Shown in pieces: positions 11,401-24,900 of a stretch of 64,000 nucleotides of DNA (within the stretch, counting starts at the first letter, position 1; every line of letters starts with the position of its first letter). The translations under genes were made by a program, and so were the position numbers. Location: positions 12,558,462 to 12,622,461 of the forward strand of contig JACDOX010000003.1 in NCBI GenBank assembly GCA_014549065.1, in the 5' to 3' direction. This stretch comes from Cardinalis cardinalis (Eukaryota; Chordata; Aves; Passeriformes; Cardinalidae). The notes beneath the pieces were generated by a model. The model saw nothing but the letters and a program-made list of their open reading frames with translations, was not told the origin of the DNA and searched no databases.

Positions 11401-14400
11401 TGTGGGCCAGCCCCAGTCAGAGGATAGAGAAACTTCTTCTTCCCTTAGAGCACAGGCTACTCTTTTTCCCAGCACTTTGTGCTCAGATGAGCATAGCAAC
11501 AGCAACCTGTTTCACTCTGTAGGAACTGCTCTCGAGGAAGCAAAGAGCCCTGGGCTCCCTTTCCCCCTTCCCAGGGGCAGCAGCCAGCCTCTAACCATTA
11601 ACATTCCCCCTAGGAATCAGAAACATGCTATTTGGAGGGGTACTTAACTTCGAAACAGGGATTTCTCCAATTATTTTTTCCCAGGAACTGACCTTTGAAA
11701 AACATCCTCTAGCTTCCAGCTTGTCATAACAACTTATAAAAAGGACAGTTATGGATACAATTATTTCATAAAAACAGAGAATAATTTCTTATGAGAACCT
11801 TTTATTTTTTCAAATGTTGTTTCCCTCTTACTCTCTTACACACCTTGGGATTAACCCCTTCTTCTTTCATCTTTCATCTCCAGATCACATTCTGCCCTTC
11901 TGCTTTAACTTTCCCTTTCAGAAGATGGCAACTAATAGCCAGCATCCTCCAGAACAAAGTGGGAACAGAATATATTTAAAATCTGCACTGTTATCATAGC
12001 AACAAGAATTTTAAAATGATACAGTTAAATTCCAAAAGAGTGTTATGCCAAAGTGACACAAGAGAGCAAATGTCTTAAACAATTATGGCAATAGGAATGG
12101 CTACATGGGGAATTATTCAGAATAGCCTAAATTTTACAGGCTTAATGAGTCACTCATGAATATGGTCTTGCATGATCGTACTGTACTTGTTTCAGCCCTG
12201 TGCACTTTGATTCTGTTCTCAGCACATTGGTTGCTATGATAACACCATGCAGNTTCCTGTCCACACAACACTTCTTGCTGCAATGTGGGGATAATAAATA
12301 CAGGATGGTGCCTAAACCCAGGTGAAAGGAATCTGTCCCCTCACTGGCAGCATATCGGAGAGATTGACACATTATGCCAATCTGTTTTCTCATTCTTTCT
12401 TTTTCTCCTCACTCTCTCCCTTTCTCTCACACTGTCTGTCTCTGTACCTGTTTTTTTCCTCTCTCTCCCTCTCTCTCTCTCTCAGCACTGACACTTTCAT
12501 CTTCTCCCTTGGGGATTGGAGATGTCACTGCGGGAAGTGCTTGTCCGCCTCTCTGGCAGCAGCAGAGCCCTGTGGCTTTGACAAACCTCATTTAATTGGG
12601 AGGAAGCCAGGAGGGTTTGAAAGAACTGAAACATCCACGAAACTCCTTTTATCAGGCATAATTTAAACTCTGCATGGAAAAAACCCTATATGTATAAAGA
12701 AAAGTCAACTTCCCTCCTGCTGTGCGTGCTCCCCTCCTCCCCCCCCGGCACAGGCAGGCTCCTGCGAGATTCCATCTTTTCATTTTTCTAAAAGTGTCAA
12801 AGTAGATTTGTGCTCTGTGGCTGGGTGAACAGAAAAGGAATGCAGATGTCTCTCACTCAAGCACATAGACACACAGAGCACCTTCTGAAGGGCAACAGTT
12901 TGGGGGATTGGGAGAGATGCTAGCTGGCTGCTTCTCCACTTGGGATGTGTCGCAGGAGCCAGAAATTTGGTTTTCCGATAGCTTGACAACACAGTCCATG
13001 AAGGCTTTTTCTTAATTGCCCCTATCTTAAAAAACACCACCAAACTAACCAGTGTACAGGGTGCCCAGGAGGCAACAGGGAATGCAAGGTCCCTTTGGCC
13101 TGCAGCCCAATAGGAGGGAGCTTTCCCTACTGAGGAGCAGAACTGCAGCTTGGGAGACCCTGTATTTTTTGTCAGCTCAGGCCAGGAGAGGCACAACTGT
13201 GTGTGCAGCTGTGTGATTAAGAGAAGGGAGCAAGGTAAAACTGAGGGAGAACTGGTGTGACAGGGTACNAGGAACAGCTGTCTCAACATCAAAAGGGAGT
13301 GGGAGGAGCAGTCCAAGGGAATTGGGGCTAGCACACCATGCTGAGCAGATGGGAATTCAGGACATCAGGAGGGACCAGCGGGTGAGTTACACTGAACACC
13401 CAGTGTGAGCTGGGGAAATGTCCAGGCCCTTGGGGTTACAGAATGAGGCAGAGATGACCTGTCAAAGCATATACACCTCTGCTTTGCAGAGGGCCATGGT
13501 AGCAGCCCATCAAGGTCCCCTTCTAGTATTAACACAGTGGTCAAGTAGAAGAAAACAGAAAAACAAGTTGTCAAATTTGCCACAGGATGTAAACTTTGCA
13601 TCTTATAGGAGTGGGGAGGGAGTGCAGGCAGAAAACAGAGACATCCAGGTGAATGGCAGAGACTTTCAAAATAGAGAGGAAACTTGCAGTAAATAGCACG
13701 TGTAGCAGCTCTTTCTTGGTGAGATGAAATTGAGAGTTAACTTACCAGCAGGAACCTGGTAGAGCTGAGGAGGCAGAGGGCTGAAGAAGCTATGAAGAAG
13801 CGCATCCTGTGCAGAGATTCGGCCTCGAGGGAAGGCTGTGAGCATCCTGGAGGCCAAATTCTCTGCTGCTGGCACCCTGCTCATCCTAGGGAAACAGAAG
13901 AAAAAATAGCACAGGAGATGAGGATGAGCCAGAAAGCTGGAACCAGAACATGACCCAGCCCTACTCAGCTTGAGGCAAAGATAGTGGAGGGACACTGGAT
14001 GAAGATAGGGGAAGATAGGGGAAGATAGGGGAACTGGATGAACCCACCCCAGCTACATAGCTTTGCAGGACATTTGCTTTTCCATCTGAATTTGACTATG
14101 TTGGGGTATATGCATCCAGGATTTCAGCTCAAACTCATGTTTATGGACAAATTTTGAAAACTAGTTTCTGGTTTTTAAAAAGAAGGTTGTAAGTGGAAGG
14201 GGAAATGATGCTGAGGAGACTATATTTCACATNTTGTAACTGTAATATCAGAGTTTGGTGGTATCAGTTTACAGTGACAATNCAAATGTAAAAAATAACG
14301 TGACTGGCCCAATGAGAAGACTAGAGGTCAAACCTAATAAACCTAAAGAAAATACCATTTCCTCTTCTCCTACCCCAGTACCAGTAGTGCAGCTGGTTGT

Positions 14401-15914
14401 AAATTGTGTTGGGGATTCACAGAGAAGAATCTGTTTCTCAGGATGAGTGCTTAAAATAAATGCAATACACATATGCTCCATGCCCAGCAAATACCAATGC
14501 CAAGTGGCTGCTCCCTAGAGGAGCACACAGCTGGGGACAAGGAAGTAGAAGAGCAAAAACAAACCAACAAGGAAACAAATAAAAATAGTCATTTAGNTTT
14601 ATAGCTTTTACTTTGTTTGTTTGTTCTGATCACATTTCAGCTTCAGAGCATGGCCTGTTGTGCTTCCTCTCTTGGCCCCCAGCAGTGCTTCCCCTCCAAG
14701 TGACATCAGGGGCTGGGATCTCCCTGCTCCTGCATTCCCCTTCACTATACANGATATTCAACATGCTGACATTTTTGTTTTGAGGAGATAAAATGTAAAA
14801 TATAAAAGAAGAGGAAAAAACACTAAGGCAGAAGGAGAGAAAGAGACCCTGAGAAACAAATTTTNAGAAGTATCTGGCCTCACTCTGGTAGATAATTGCT
14901 GCATTTTCACCTCCAGAAAAACAGCTCAAGTCCCCTTCCTTGGGGNCCAGGGATGGGACAGGGAGCCAAAGCATCCTGTCTGAGGCCTCTTGCTAGAGCT
15001 GCATGACAGGCTGCCCTTGCCATGGCCGGGTCTTGCTGGAGACCTTCTGCCCCGTGGTCTCTGCTGCTGCAGGCTCCCACTCTGGGCAGCAACACAGTTT
15101 TGTGCCTCCCACCATGGCTCAGGCTTCCTGGTGGTGAGCAAGCTCTGTGGAGAGCTCCCTTTTGATTTCTTAATTGTTCATGGAGACTCATGGCTGAGTG
15201 GTCTGTATGAAGCNGCTCTTTCCTTCTCCCAAGCTGAGCATTCCAAGGCAGTTCTTTGGCCATGGCAGCACCAGGACTCTAAGGCAGAGCTGGAGCTGGC
15301 CCATATTCAGCCCAGAGCTCTGCATGGAGGTGCTAGGCCAGCCCCTTGGTTTGACCTGAAATGGGGTCTGTCAAAGGATTATGGCCAAAAAGCAGAAGTG
15401 CAGTATAGCACAGTCACAAGGAATATACTTATTTCTTTGTTCAGGCTGAGAGAGGATTTGTTCTGTTCCAGGACCTGCATTGTAAGGGTTTGGGACATAT
15501 TGAGCTTTCTGTGTTTCTCAAGCTGTGCATGACAATGGCTGGCATTTCAGTAACCTGTGCTTTGCTGAAAACTTTAGCATGTTTGTTCAGCCATTTAGAA
15601 CAGCATCTGGGAAATCCTGCTCTGAAGAGCAGCACACTTCCCTCCTAGCAGGGCTGAATCCCAAGCAATCAGCTGAACAGATAATAAACAGCAATGAAAA
15701 ATGTGGTTATGTCCTCAAAGGATATTTGATTATTGGCATCTTCATGTACACAATCTTGAGGACAAATCCAGTCTTGTCTTTTCCTACATATCTATAAAAC
15801 CTGCTGTGTGCCTCAAAATCAGTTTAGGGGGATTTGATTTGAATGACTCCCTCAGCTAGGTTAGGGCACTTTGTCTGATTATAAATTTCTTTCACTGATA
15901 CATATATATCCATT

Positions 15915-15951
<37 letters not shown>

Positions 15952-18900
15952 TGAAAAAACACTCCCTTCTCTTAGCACGCAAGGGATTCACCAGTGCTGG
16001 TGTGTCTGGTCACGCTGTGTGTGTAACCATGTCCTTTGTCTCATAGCTTTGGCCACTAAGAATGTGATTTTTCCCCTCCTAGCTAATCACAAGATTATTT
16101 CATTGTCTCATGAAAATGCTGTCCTAGCATGTCTTCCTTACTGCTGTTGAGCAACATTCCTNCAGTCTGTTTTCAAAAATGAAAACTGGGACAGTGTGAA
16201 GTCTGTCCTCAGTCTGGGCAAGAGGGCCTGGGAAAGTATGACCTTCTCAATCGAACTGTGCCCCACAGAAAGCTGCACACAAAGTCACTGAATCACTGCT
16301 TATCTCAGAATAATCACTGCTCCTCTGAGAATAATAAACCCACTATGTGTCTACCTTTGCTGCGATCTCTCAAAATCAGTTGCTTAACTGATGTTAGATC
16401 TGCTTGTTACTACACAGCCACCCTGCTCTTCCTGAGCTTGCCAAAAGAGCTCAATTCAAGTTAAATGATTGCACAAAGAAACAAATAAACCCAGAGGCAA
16501 TTTTGACATTGCTGTTATAGGTAGCTTACCTGTCACAGATGACTCGGAGTCTCTGAGGTCTCCTGGAAGCAACCAGTTCTAGAAAGTGTAATATGCAATC
16601 ACAAGATTAAATGAAAATCAAGCCAAAACCCATTCTCTGANCCCCTACAAAAAATATGCTCAGAATTTCAAAGGGCCCTATAGAACCTGTCATCTTATTA
16701 TTTATAGATATACATTATTCCTATAGGACTTGAGTACCTGCATTGATCTTAATAAGGCTGTTCCAGTTCTGTAACCCTTTCATATATCTGTGAGTGTAGG
16801 CCTTGGACCTCCTCCTGTTACAGTGTGAGTCTTAGCTTTGACATCAATAAGAGCAGTATCAGTCCCTAAAGCCTTCACACAAAGGAAGCAAAAAGAAGTT
16901 TGCAGGCCTGAATCCCCAGTCAATTGTCTTGACTTTCCAAGGGGCTGCTGAGCTTCACATATTGCCCCCATGGGTACACGGGGCTTTTCTACATGGATGC
17001 AGCAGTAACACTGGGGATGGAGACAAAGCACTTTGATCCCACTCTCTTCTTGCCCACAGCTCTCAGTGAGTTTGTTGTTTGTCCAGTTAACCATGTTCAT
17101 GGAGGCTTTGTACTCACTGATTACTGTGATNTCTATCAGACTGGAACTTAGCAAAGTTTGCAGTTTTGTGGAGTCTGTGTTCTTGATATTTTTCAAGGAC
17201 ATATTTCTAAACATTGTGGTGAATATAGAGGAATACATTCCTCAAATGCTTTATTGTAAAGCATGAATTTTCTCAGGCTTAGATACGAATGAATGGCTTA
17301 AGCCTGGAAAATTTCCCTGTGGAGTTGATGAACAGTAAGATTTTTTTGCAATCAGAAAGGCTGCAATTTCTAGCCCCCTGCATTTTGCTGAGCACTGTTT
17401 CTGACAGCAGAGAATGAACAGTGGCACTCTAGTCATGGGGAGGAGAGCAGGAAGGGTGGTGTCCACCTCTCTTCCAGCTCAGCCTGGACAAGCATTCCCC
17501 ACAGCAGGAAGACCACCAGGAGGCAAGCACCACGGGTCTGCTGCCAGCAGACTCGGAGCTCAGCTGGGGCTAATGCTGCACCCCTCCAGAGCATCTGNCC
17601 TCCCTGCCTGCCTGGAAGCAGCAGGCACTTCATTCAGGGCCAGGAGCTGCCTGCTGCCGTCCAGGTGGGAGTTCCCTCTGCTTTTGCCTGCACAGCCATT
17701 TCCAGAGTGCCAGACCCTGCGTCTGACTTGATGCACAGACAACTTGAAAAAGTGCAAATGACTGAACTTCCAGCCCCTGACCTGTCCAGCAGCAGTCTCG
17801 CACCATTAAACCAGGCAAGCAGGTTCTTAAACCTCTCACAGGGTAAGTAACAGTTCAGAATTGAATTGTTCTCACACCCAAATACTAAGGTAATTTCTAG
17901 AGCAGTAAATGGGAATATAACTTAGGATGAGATTCATGGCTGATTATGTGCCAGAGCACTGGAATATCACCAATATATACAAGTTATATATTAGCATCTT
18001 GAATACTCCCTTCCTAAATNAGTCACCAAGACTGGCAGAACACTCCTCTTGGATCACTAGTAACATTTTCACTGATCACCTTTCCTTTTTTTTTTTTTTG
18101 CCCCCTTGACTATAACAAAAGTGTAGAAATAAATTACTGATGTAAAGTTTCCAGACAGAATAGAAGAAAAACAATTTTAAAAATGGTTTGGAAAGGCAAA
18201 AAATTTTTCTGNATGAGGTGGAAATTTTTGCCTCTTCACAGAGCTGGCCAGAAACTTTCAGATGTGGTAACTTTCTGTCAGAAAAATTTGATTTGTGAGA
18301 TGAAAACATTTTATGCCAATACATCAATTTAATTAAATATTAGCAAAAATGCCAAGATTATTTAAGTCGTGTACTGAACTATTTTAACATTAATATTCTT
18401 TAATGAGTTTAACACAGAATTTTAAAAAAGCATGTTGAGTTGGTAACAGCAGGGCAAAACGTTTCAATGATATCTTAGTGAAATGTCACTTTATTTTTGC
18501 AGAGCGTATTTTCAGGATTAACATTCCAAAAAGGAAATAGGATTTTCTTTACATTAGAAATAGAAATATCANCTTGCTTTCTGGGAACTGGGAGGAATAC
18601 CTGAATTACAGATTTTGCTGTCTTGAGCAAGCCTCTTGACTTAAATTTATCTTTTATGTAACCTGGAGATTAATAATTATCTGCAAGGGGTAGTGTAAGA
18701 GCCAGTGAGCCAACTACTCCTGTCCCTGTCCAAACACATCTCTCAGTGAAGAATTCAGCTTGAGTGAGGACTGCCAAATTTGCCACTTTGAGTATACAGA
18801 GCTTTGATTATAAATGGAAGATATGGGTAAGAAAACAGTGTGTCTCTGCTCAAGGATTTAGTGCAGTTAACTAATGCACTTTAAATCAGTTCAGATTAAT

Positions 18901-21900
18901 CTCCTGACTGACCCCATATAGACAAATTCTTAGAGAATGCCAAGGCCCCATTGTGTTGAGCAGGNTAAAAACAGAGCAGTAAATATTTTCCCTACTGTAA
19001 GATTAAGAGCAATCTAAAATTGTAAAACACTGTAACAGCTACTCCATAAAGGTAAGAGATAAAGAATATTTAGATCATTCAAAAAAGTGGATAAACTACT
19101 GATTTAATCATCTCACAATGATGATGTAGACATAAATGATGGGATTGTGTAGGGCTGATTGGCTTTTTTAACAGTATGANCAGATCTGAAAGGTAGCACG
19201 GTAGGTTTGTTATTTTCTATCCTTATGCAAGGTAGAGTGTGCTAATGAGGAAATACCTTCCTATTTGAAAACCCAGGTGGAAGTGGCTAATGAACTGATA
19301 ATGAGGCAAGCAAGCCAGAGGACAAAAGTTAAACTTTCCTAATTGATGAAGAGAGAGAAAAAGGATGCCAAGTGCTGCTGGATGAAGGCAGTGGGGTTGC
19401 AGGCTCACAGAGAAAATTTCTCTCATTAGTGAAATCTCTGTGGCTTCAGGACAGGAGCAGGGCTCTGTCTGTGTGGCAGGCTGGAAACTGCAGGCTGTGC
19501 CCATTGCCACACAGACGGGAAGTTTCCCTCCACCCTGGCTAGCTTACATTGCACATTAGTTACAGTGCTGCTCTTCCCTTTGAGATCAAAGCCACATGCA
19601 GTTTATTATGACAATAAAAATTTTATCGTTTTAGAATTCAGTTTTCAACCATCCCATGTGTTAAATGAAACATCAACATAAAAAGTGAGATTACAAAAAA
19701 ACCCCAAAGCACTCGGAANGCAGACTTCATCTGCATTTTCACAAATGTCATGGGAAGTTTGCATTTCAGGGCGTGCTGCTTGTTGCCTCCATCTGCTGGT
19801 GACATTTTGGAAACGCAACAGATACTGAAAACATACCTGGGAGCAAAAGTTGATTCTGCAAAGCTTCTAAATCTCATTCAGCATACCAAAGCCGGCAGAT
19901 ATGTGAAAAACTAGGCTTTATTTGAAAGTCTTTGCTGCATCTGAAAAGGCCTTGTGTAAAACCTGCATCTTTTCTGTGAGGTGATATTGCCTGGCACAGG
20001 CAAGTTCATCATTCAGCTTGTGCAATAAATCAAGGAGTAAAGCTCACTCTTAGCTCATCATGTTTTAGATAGATATGCACACTGCTCCCCACTCTTTGGA
20101 ACCCAAATTTCAGAAAAAGGAAATAANAACTAACTTGGTACATTGGGCATTCCAGCATTCCCAGTTTGGCAAAAGCACTAGCTTAATGTCATGGGCTGTG
20201 ATTCCTAATCCTTTCCTGCCCTTGACCCCTGCTGTCTAGATTCAAACTTGTAACCATTAATGGGGCTGGATCAAAACACTGGCCTTCTGGTGTCACCAAT
20301 GGTGTTTAGAGGGGATTTAAACTCACTGCTTTTCAGCACAGTGAAATGAACACAGCAGTAGATTAATGCAAGGATTTGAGCTCACTCAGCATGAGAGCTT
20401 TCAAAAATAGTGTTAACAGAGCTGCAACTNCCTCTTTCAGGGGAAGCAAAATGAGGGAACAGAACAAATGAACAAACACAGGGCAAAGCCTTGTCACTAT
20501 GGTAGGGCTGGTAAGCCCGGGGAGCCAGCCAGCGACTGTGCTGAGATGCAGGGCAGGAGCTCTCCCAGTCCTTCCTGTTCTCCAGGGAATGGCTCTCCAA
20601 CCTGCCTGCAGGCCCTATGACTGCANGTAATTCCCTACCCCAAGTGTCTCTCCTGCAGAGAGAAGGTGACATCACAAGCTGTAGGGCTGGCCACAAACAG
20701 GTTACTCACCCATCCTTCCCATTCACCTGGAGTCAGGTGGAGACTTTGGCAANCTGTAGGGAATAGGCATGAGGCTGTTCTTGAACGTTGTGCAAGACAC
20801 CAGGGCACAGGATAGTCAAAAACGCCTTTGCACATTTCACCCCTTGCCAGCTGCCCANAGAGGATGTAGAGGGGCTGCTTTTCCTCCAGCTGCCCTGTGT
20901 GTCACAGACCCCACAGCCCATGCTGTATCCTTTCCAGACTGCAGCAGGATGTGCTCAAGCCCACAGCAGTGACAGGAAAACATCTAAAGGTTTCCAGCTT
21001 TCATTTCAAAGATTCCTACTAACCCACCTGGCCCNGGAACCCTTCCAGAAACAGTCTCTGTCTGGGGCTGAGCCTACCCTGCTGAATCCAGTGGGAGTTT
21101 TGCCATCAACTTCAATGAGAATAGGATCACACCTCAGCGCTTTGTTTTGCCCGTGTTCATTCCTTGCCGCGGGCAGGAACCTGTTTGTTTGTTTGCTGCC
21201 TGTGCTCAGTGTGAACATCAATAGCACTAGCTAAAAGAATTCAAACCATCAGATTTGGGGAAGAGCTCCAAAGTTTGTTTGCTTATCTGAACCAACCCAG
21301 GCACCCAGATTCGCACAAATGGTCTGGGAAAAACCTCAGGAGAGAAGGTTTTCTCAGGCTGACTCCACAGACTGCATTCGGGCTGAGCATGTCCTGGGGG
21401 AACAGCATTTGTGCTTCAGGGAAGAGAGGGGAAGTGCCCAGAAGCATATAAATGTCATTTAGCTTTAAACAAAGAGACTAATTATCTTTTTACCAGCAGT
21501 CTCATCAAAAAGTGAATTGATTTAGTTCATGAGTAGGGCAAATAGTCCAACTTTGGACTAGCCTTCTTCTGTCCAGACTGGCTTGTGTAATCCAGGTGNG
21601 CCAAGTGCTTGGTTCCTGTATGTGGCTGGAACAGCTTGCAGCCCCTTAGGCTCTCAAGAGNGGAAAGGCATATTGCCTCTCCAGCTGACACAGCTATTGC
21701 CCCAAACACTGACATAGCATCTTCCATCTGTTTGCCAGCTCCATGGGATGCTCCAACAGAAGTGTCCTCTGAGTGCTGCATTTCTGCCTGGTCCAGCCAC
21801 AAAAGGNACCAGCATCCAAGTATCACAGCACAGCACAGGTCAATTCTGCCCCTCTGGAGTCCTCTAGGGAAACTTTCTATCAAGTCTGAAAGCAAGTCAG

Positions 21901-24900
21901 ACTTGTAAACTGCTTATGATGTCTCAGCTTCACTGGGGTTATTGCCCTGCTGTCCAGATGCCTGTCCTCTCCTTCCCAGCCCTGCCACTGGCACCCTCCA
22001 GAGCAGCAGAGGACAGCACTGCTACTCAGACAAAACAGAGCTGAGNGAATCACTGCTCAGAGCAGTTCTAGGCACTCACATTCTTTGTTGTCTGTGCAAG
22101 TTGCTTTGCTAACATAGCCTTAATGCTTGCATTTCTAGGTTGTGCCTCTACATAGCACCTAACCATCATCACTCAGAGTTTGTATGTTTGAGGCTTTGTA
22201 TTAGCAGATGACTGGCATAAAAAAACTTCTTCGTGATTAGTTCCTCCCACATATGAGCATTTCTCTATCTCCCAGACTACTCTTCTCAACTTGTAGACTA
22301 TCCAGCCAGGCCTTCTACAACTTAGAGAAGAAAATGCTTCCTCCAGCTGTCTGCTCTGTGCTTGCTTGCTATCCAAATTAAACTGCTGTGGACAGCGACA
22401 CATTCCCATTTCACGCTGGTTTGATTAATGTGTCTCAGCTAATTGTGTGAAAGATTCCAGTCCTTTCGACTGTGAGACCAGGTTATTGTTCAGCCAATCT
22501 CGGCTACCATGTGAAAATGGGGGCTGTTTAGTGTTCATGCACCAGAATCAAAGGAGGGGCATCTTGGACTGGGTCACAGAGCAACACCCACTTCTTTGAA
22601 AAGATGTTACTATGCTCTACTAAACCTGTAAACCTCTTGCTCAAAGCACATCTTCTCCCTCCTCCTCTCCCCCCTGTTCTTTTTTGCCCTGTCCAGATAG
22701 ACAGGCTCCCCCCACCACTCTCCTATGGTATAAGTGAGAGAGAATGGCTAGATTGTAGACGGCTGAATTTCACATTCTAGGGTTTTTAATATTTCACTTT
22801 AATATTTCTCTTACAGAATGATCCTGCTGAGAGGCTGAGAATCAGTGCTCATCATTTTCCCCTCACTGACACTTGAATATATTTTCCCAGGAGAAAACAT
22901 TAAACAAAAAGAGAAAGAGAGAAAGGGAGAGAGAGAGAGGGAGAGGGAGAGTGACTGAGCTAGCTTTTCAAAGCATACTTCTCAACCTGCCCACATCAAA
23001 ATAAGAGACAACTGGCCCTTTGAAGTTCAGGACACAGACTTCTCTACCAGCTCATGTGGAAATAAAAGAATCCAGCTTTGTAAATCACTCAGATTTCTCA
23101 CCTTGCCGACATCAAAATCAGGGACAGTGACCTTTAAAGCTGAGGTTTAAAGGTCCCCAAACCAATCTCCATAAAAATAAGGAAAGTTCAGATAAACTGT
23201 ATCTCCAGGTGCCTGTCAGCTTTTCCAGTCTAAACCAGGAGACATTGGTCCTTTGCTCCACTTCACTGAGGAGTGGAGACTAAATACACTGTGAGACTTT
23301 GAGCAATGAAATCTTCCATTAGACTTACATACACCAGCACTCAGTGAGGCAACTTTGGCACACACATACCTCTGTTTGTAAACTAAGCCAGTCCCAGTCC
23401 TGTTGTAGGTCCTACACCACTGTCATTAAGTAGCTCAAGGGATTTAGTAACACNGAAGCACAGGATTTTTCATACTAAGAATTACTGACCCAACAATGGA
23501 GTGGCTAGTGGCTCTGAGAAAAAGCTGGCCTTCTCTGAGTTAAATCCTACCTGGGTTATAGTTGGGGAGCTTGGAAAGTCCTGGCCAGGTGTCTTCAGTT
23601 GGGACCCCCAATACCTGCAAAAGGAGTGAGAAGAACAATGACCTCTTTCTGCCCATTTTTGCCTTGGTGTGGAGTGGGAGGAATCACTGTCAGTGGAGAG
23701 TGACTGGCCCTCCCTGTAAACCAGAATCACACTGCCCTGGCTGGTGCTGGATCTACCACTGTGCATAAAGGACACTGACATTTTAGCACTTGATTATGTA
23801 GCAGAAAGGCTCCTGCTGAGATTGAATGCTCTTGCTGCTGGGAACATCAGTGAAGGCATATGTAGCTTCACTGCAGGTGCCACTGCTGCCTGTGTTTGCC
23901 AGCCCAGGGGTCACACAGTTGAGCCCTTTTCAGTGCTNAAGGTGTCCTCCCACACCAGAGCTGCACTGGGGACTTACTGTGCCCGCTTGCACTGGCAGCA
24001 GCTGNTATGGTCAGCAGCAGCACAGGCTCTGAGCTCTGAGAGAAACCTTTGCCTTCTGAGGTAAAANAGTAAAGCTGGCAGACAGGTCTAGTAGCTGGAG
24101 CTAGAAAACAATGCAGAGCCTCAATCTGAAGGACCCAGAACTTCAGCAGTGTCTTTGGCCTTTATTGAGGATTGTAGGCTTCAGCAGTAGCTGCTCACTG
24201 AGCAAAGTCCAGGCCAGTAAAGCCTCCTCCAACTTCATTTTAGTTGCTGAAATGTGTGACATATCCAGATTTCTGCAGTTGCAGATGTTTAGTGTTGTTA
24301 TTATTATAACTTAATACATGCAAAGGGCCCTGTGCCTATTGATATGGATGATGTGTGCTAAAGCAGTAAAGCCACATATTTAAGAAGAGTTCACAGCATG
24401 TGAAATGGTAGAATAAATCAGTACTGTTAGCTTCAAGCATTCAAAGCTCNCATCCAGACAACAGCCAGAATTATCAGGTTTCCTTAAAAGGCAGTGAATT
24501 TTTAACATTAAAAGTTTCAGGGTTTTTATTCACCTTCTCTTCTCCAACACTAGATTTGTGTCACATTAGTTACCCTTTGCATATGATAGACAATTCCTNT
24601 TTCTTAAAATGTGAGCTGAGATATATGACATGGGGAACTTGGCCTCCCCAAAATTTGTATTAAGATTGCAAGAAAACAGGCATCGGTGAAAAAATACATT
24701 GAAGAAGGAAGAACTATAAAGCCAGCTTGTGGCAGTTGTAAAGCATCAGGTAGTTGATTGTTTTTCTAACTCACAGCTAGGAAACAGCTGTGACAATTGC
24801 AGCTGCCTGGAGAAGACAGCCACAAGCAGGGTGTGCATCTCATCACTGGCACACATTAGCTGTGGCCCACAGTTCCAAACNGTTTATGGACTCAGTCTGC

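Larger units (their letters stand above)
13886..16529 (-). other. CDK15 intron 11
   Basis: No gene is supported in these 2.6 kb. The intron holds three perfect copies of a decamer at 14001-14030 and a (GT)16 microsatellite at 15919-15950. A 180-codon plus-strand open frame at 14990-15532 looks like chance, with no motif or splice context. Confidence 0.6.
16579..23550 (-). other. CDK15 intron 10
   Basis: This is the longest intron, at 7.0 kb. It holds no gene that I can support. Near its 5' end, a few hundred bases past exon 10, lie a three-copy diverged tandem repeat (22975-23325) and a GA-rich tract (22905-22952). A fragment near 21085-21135 recalls an old interspersed repeat of sauropsids. 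The rest is unique intronic sequence. Confidence 0.6.

Noticed and set aside
12780..13334. A 184-codon open frame on the minus strand in CDK15 intron 12
   Set aside because: Low-complexity Ser/Leu/Pro-rich composition, no known motif, no splice context and an internal undetermined codon. It looks like chance in G+C-richer sequence.
14990..15532. A 180-codon open frame on the plus strand in CDK15 intron 11
   Set aside because: No family resemblance, antisense to the gene, and no promoter or polyadenylation signal seen.
16780..17238. A 152-codon minus-strand open frame in CDK15 intron 10
   Set aside because: Not bounded by usable splice sites and the composition is unlike a conserved protein.
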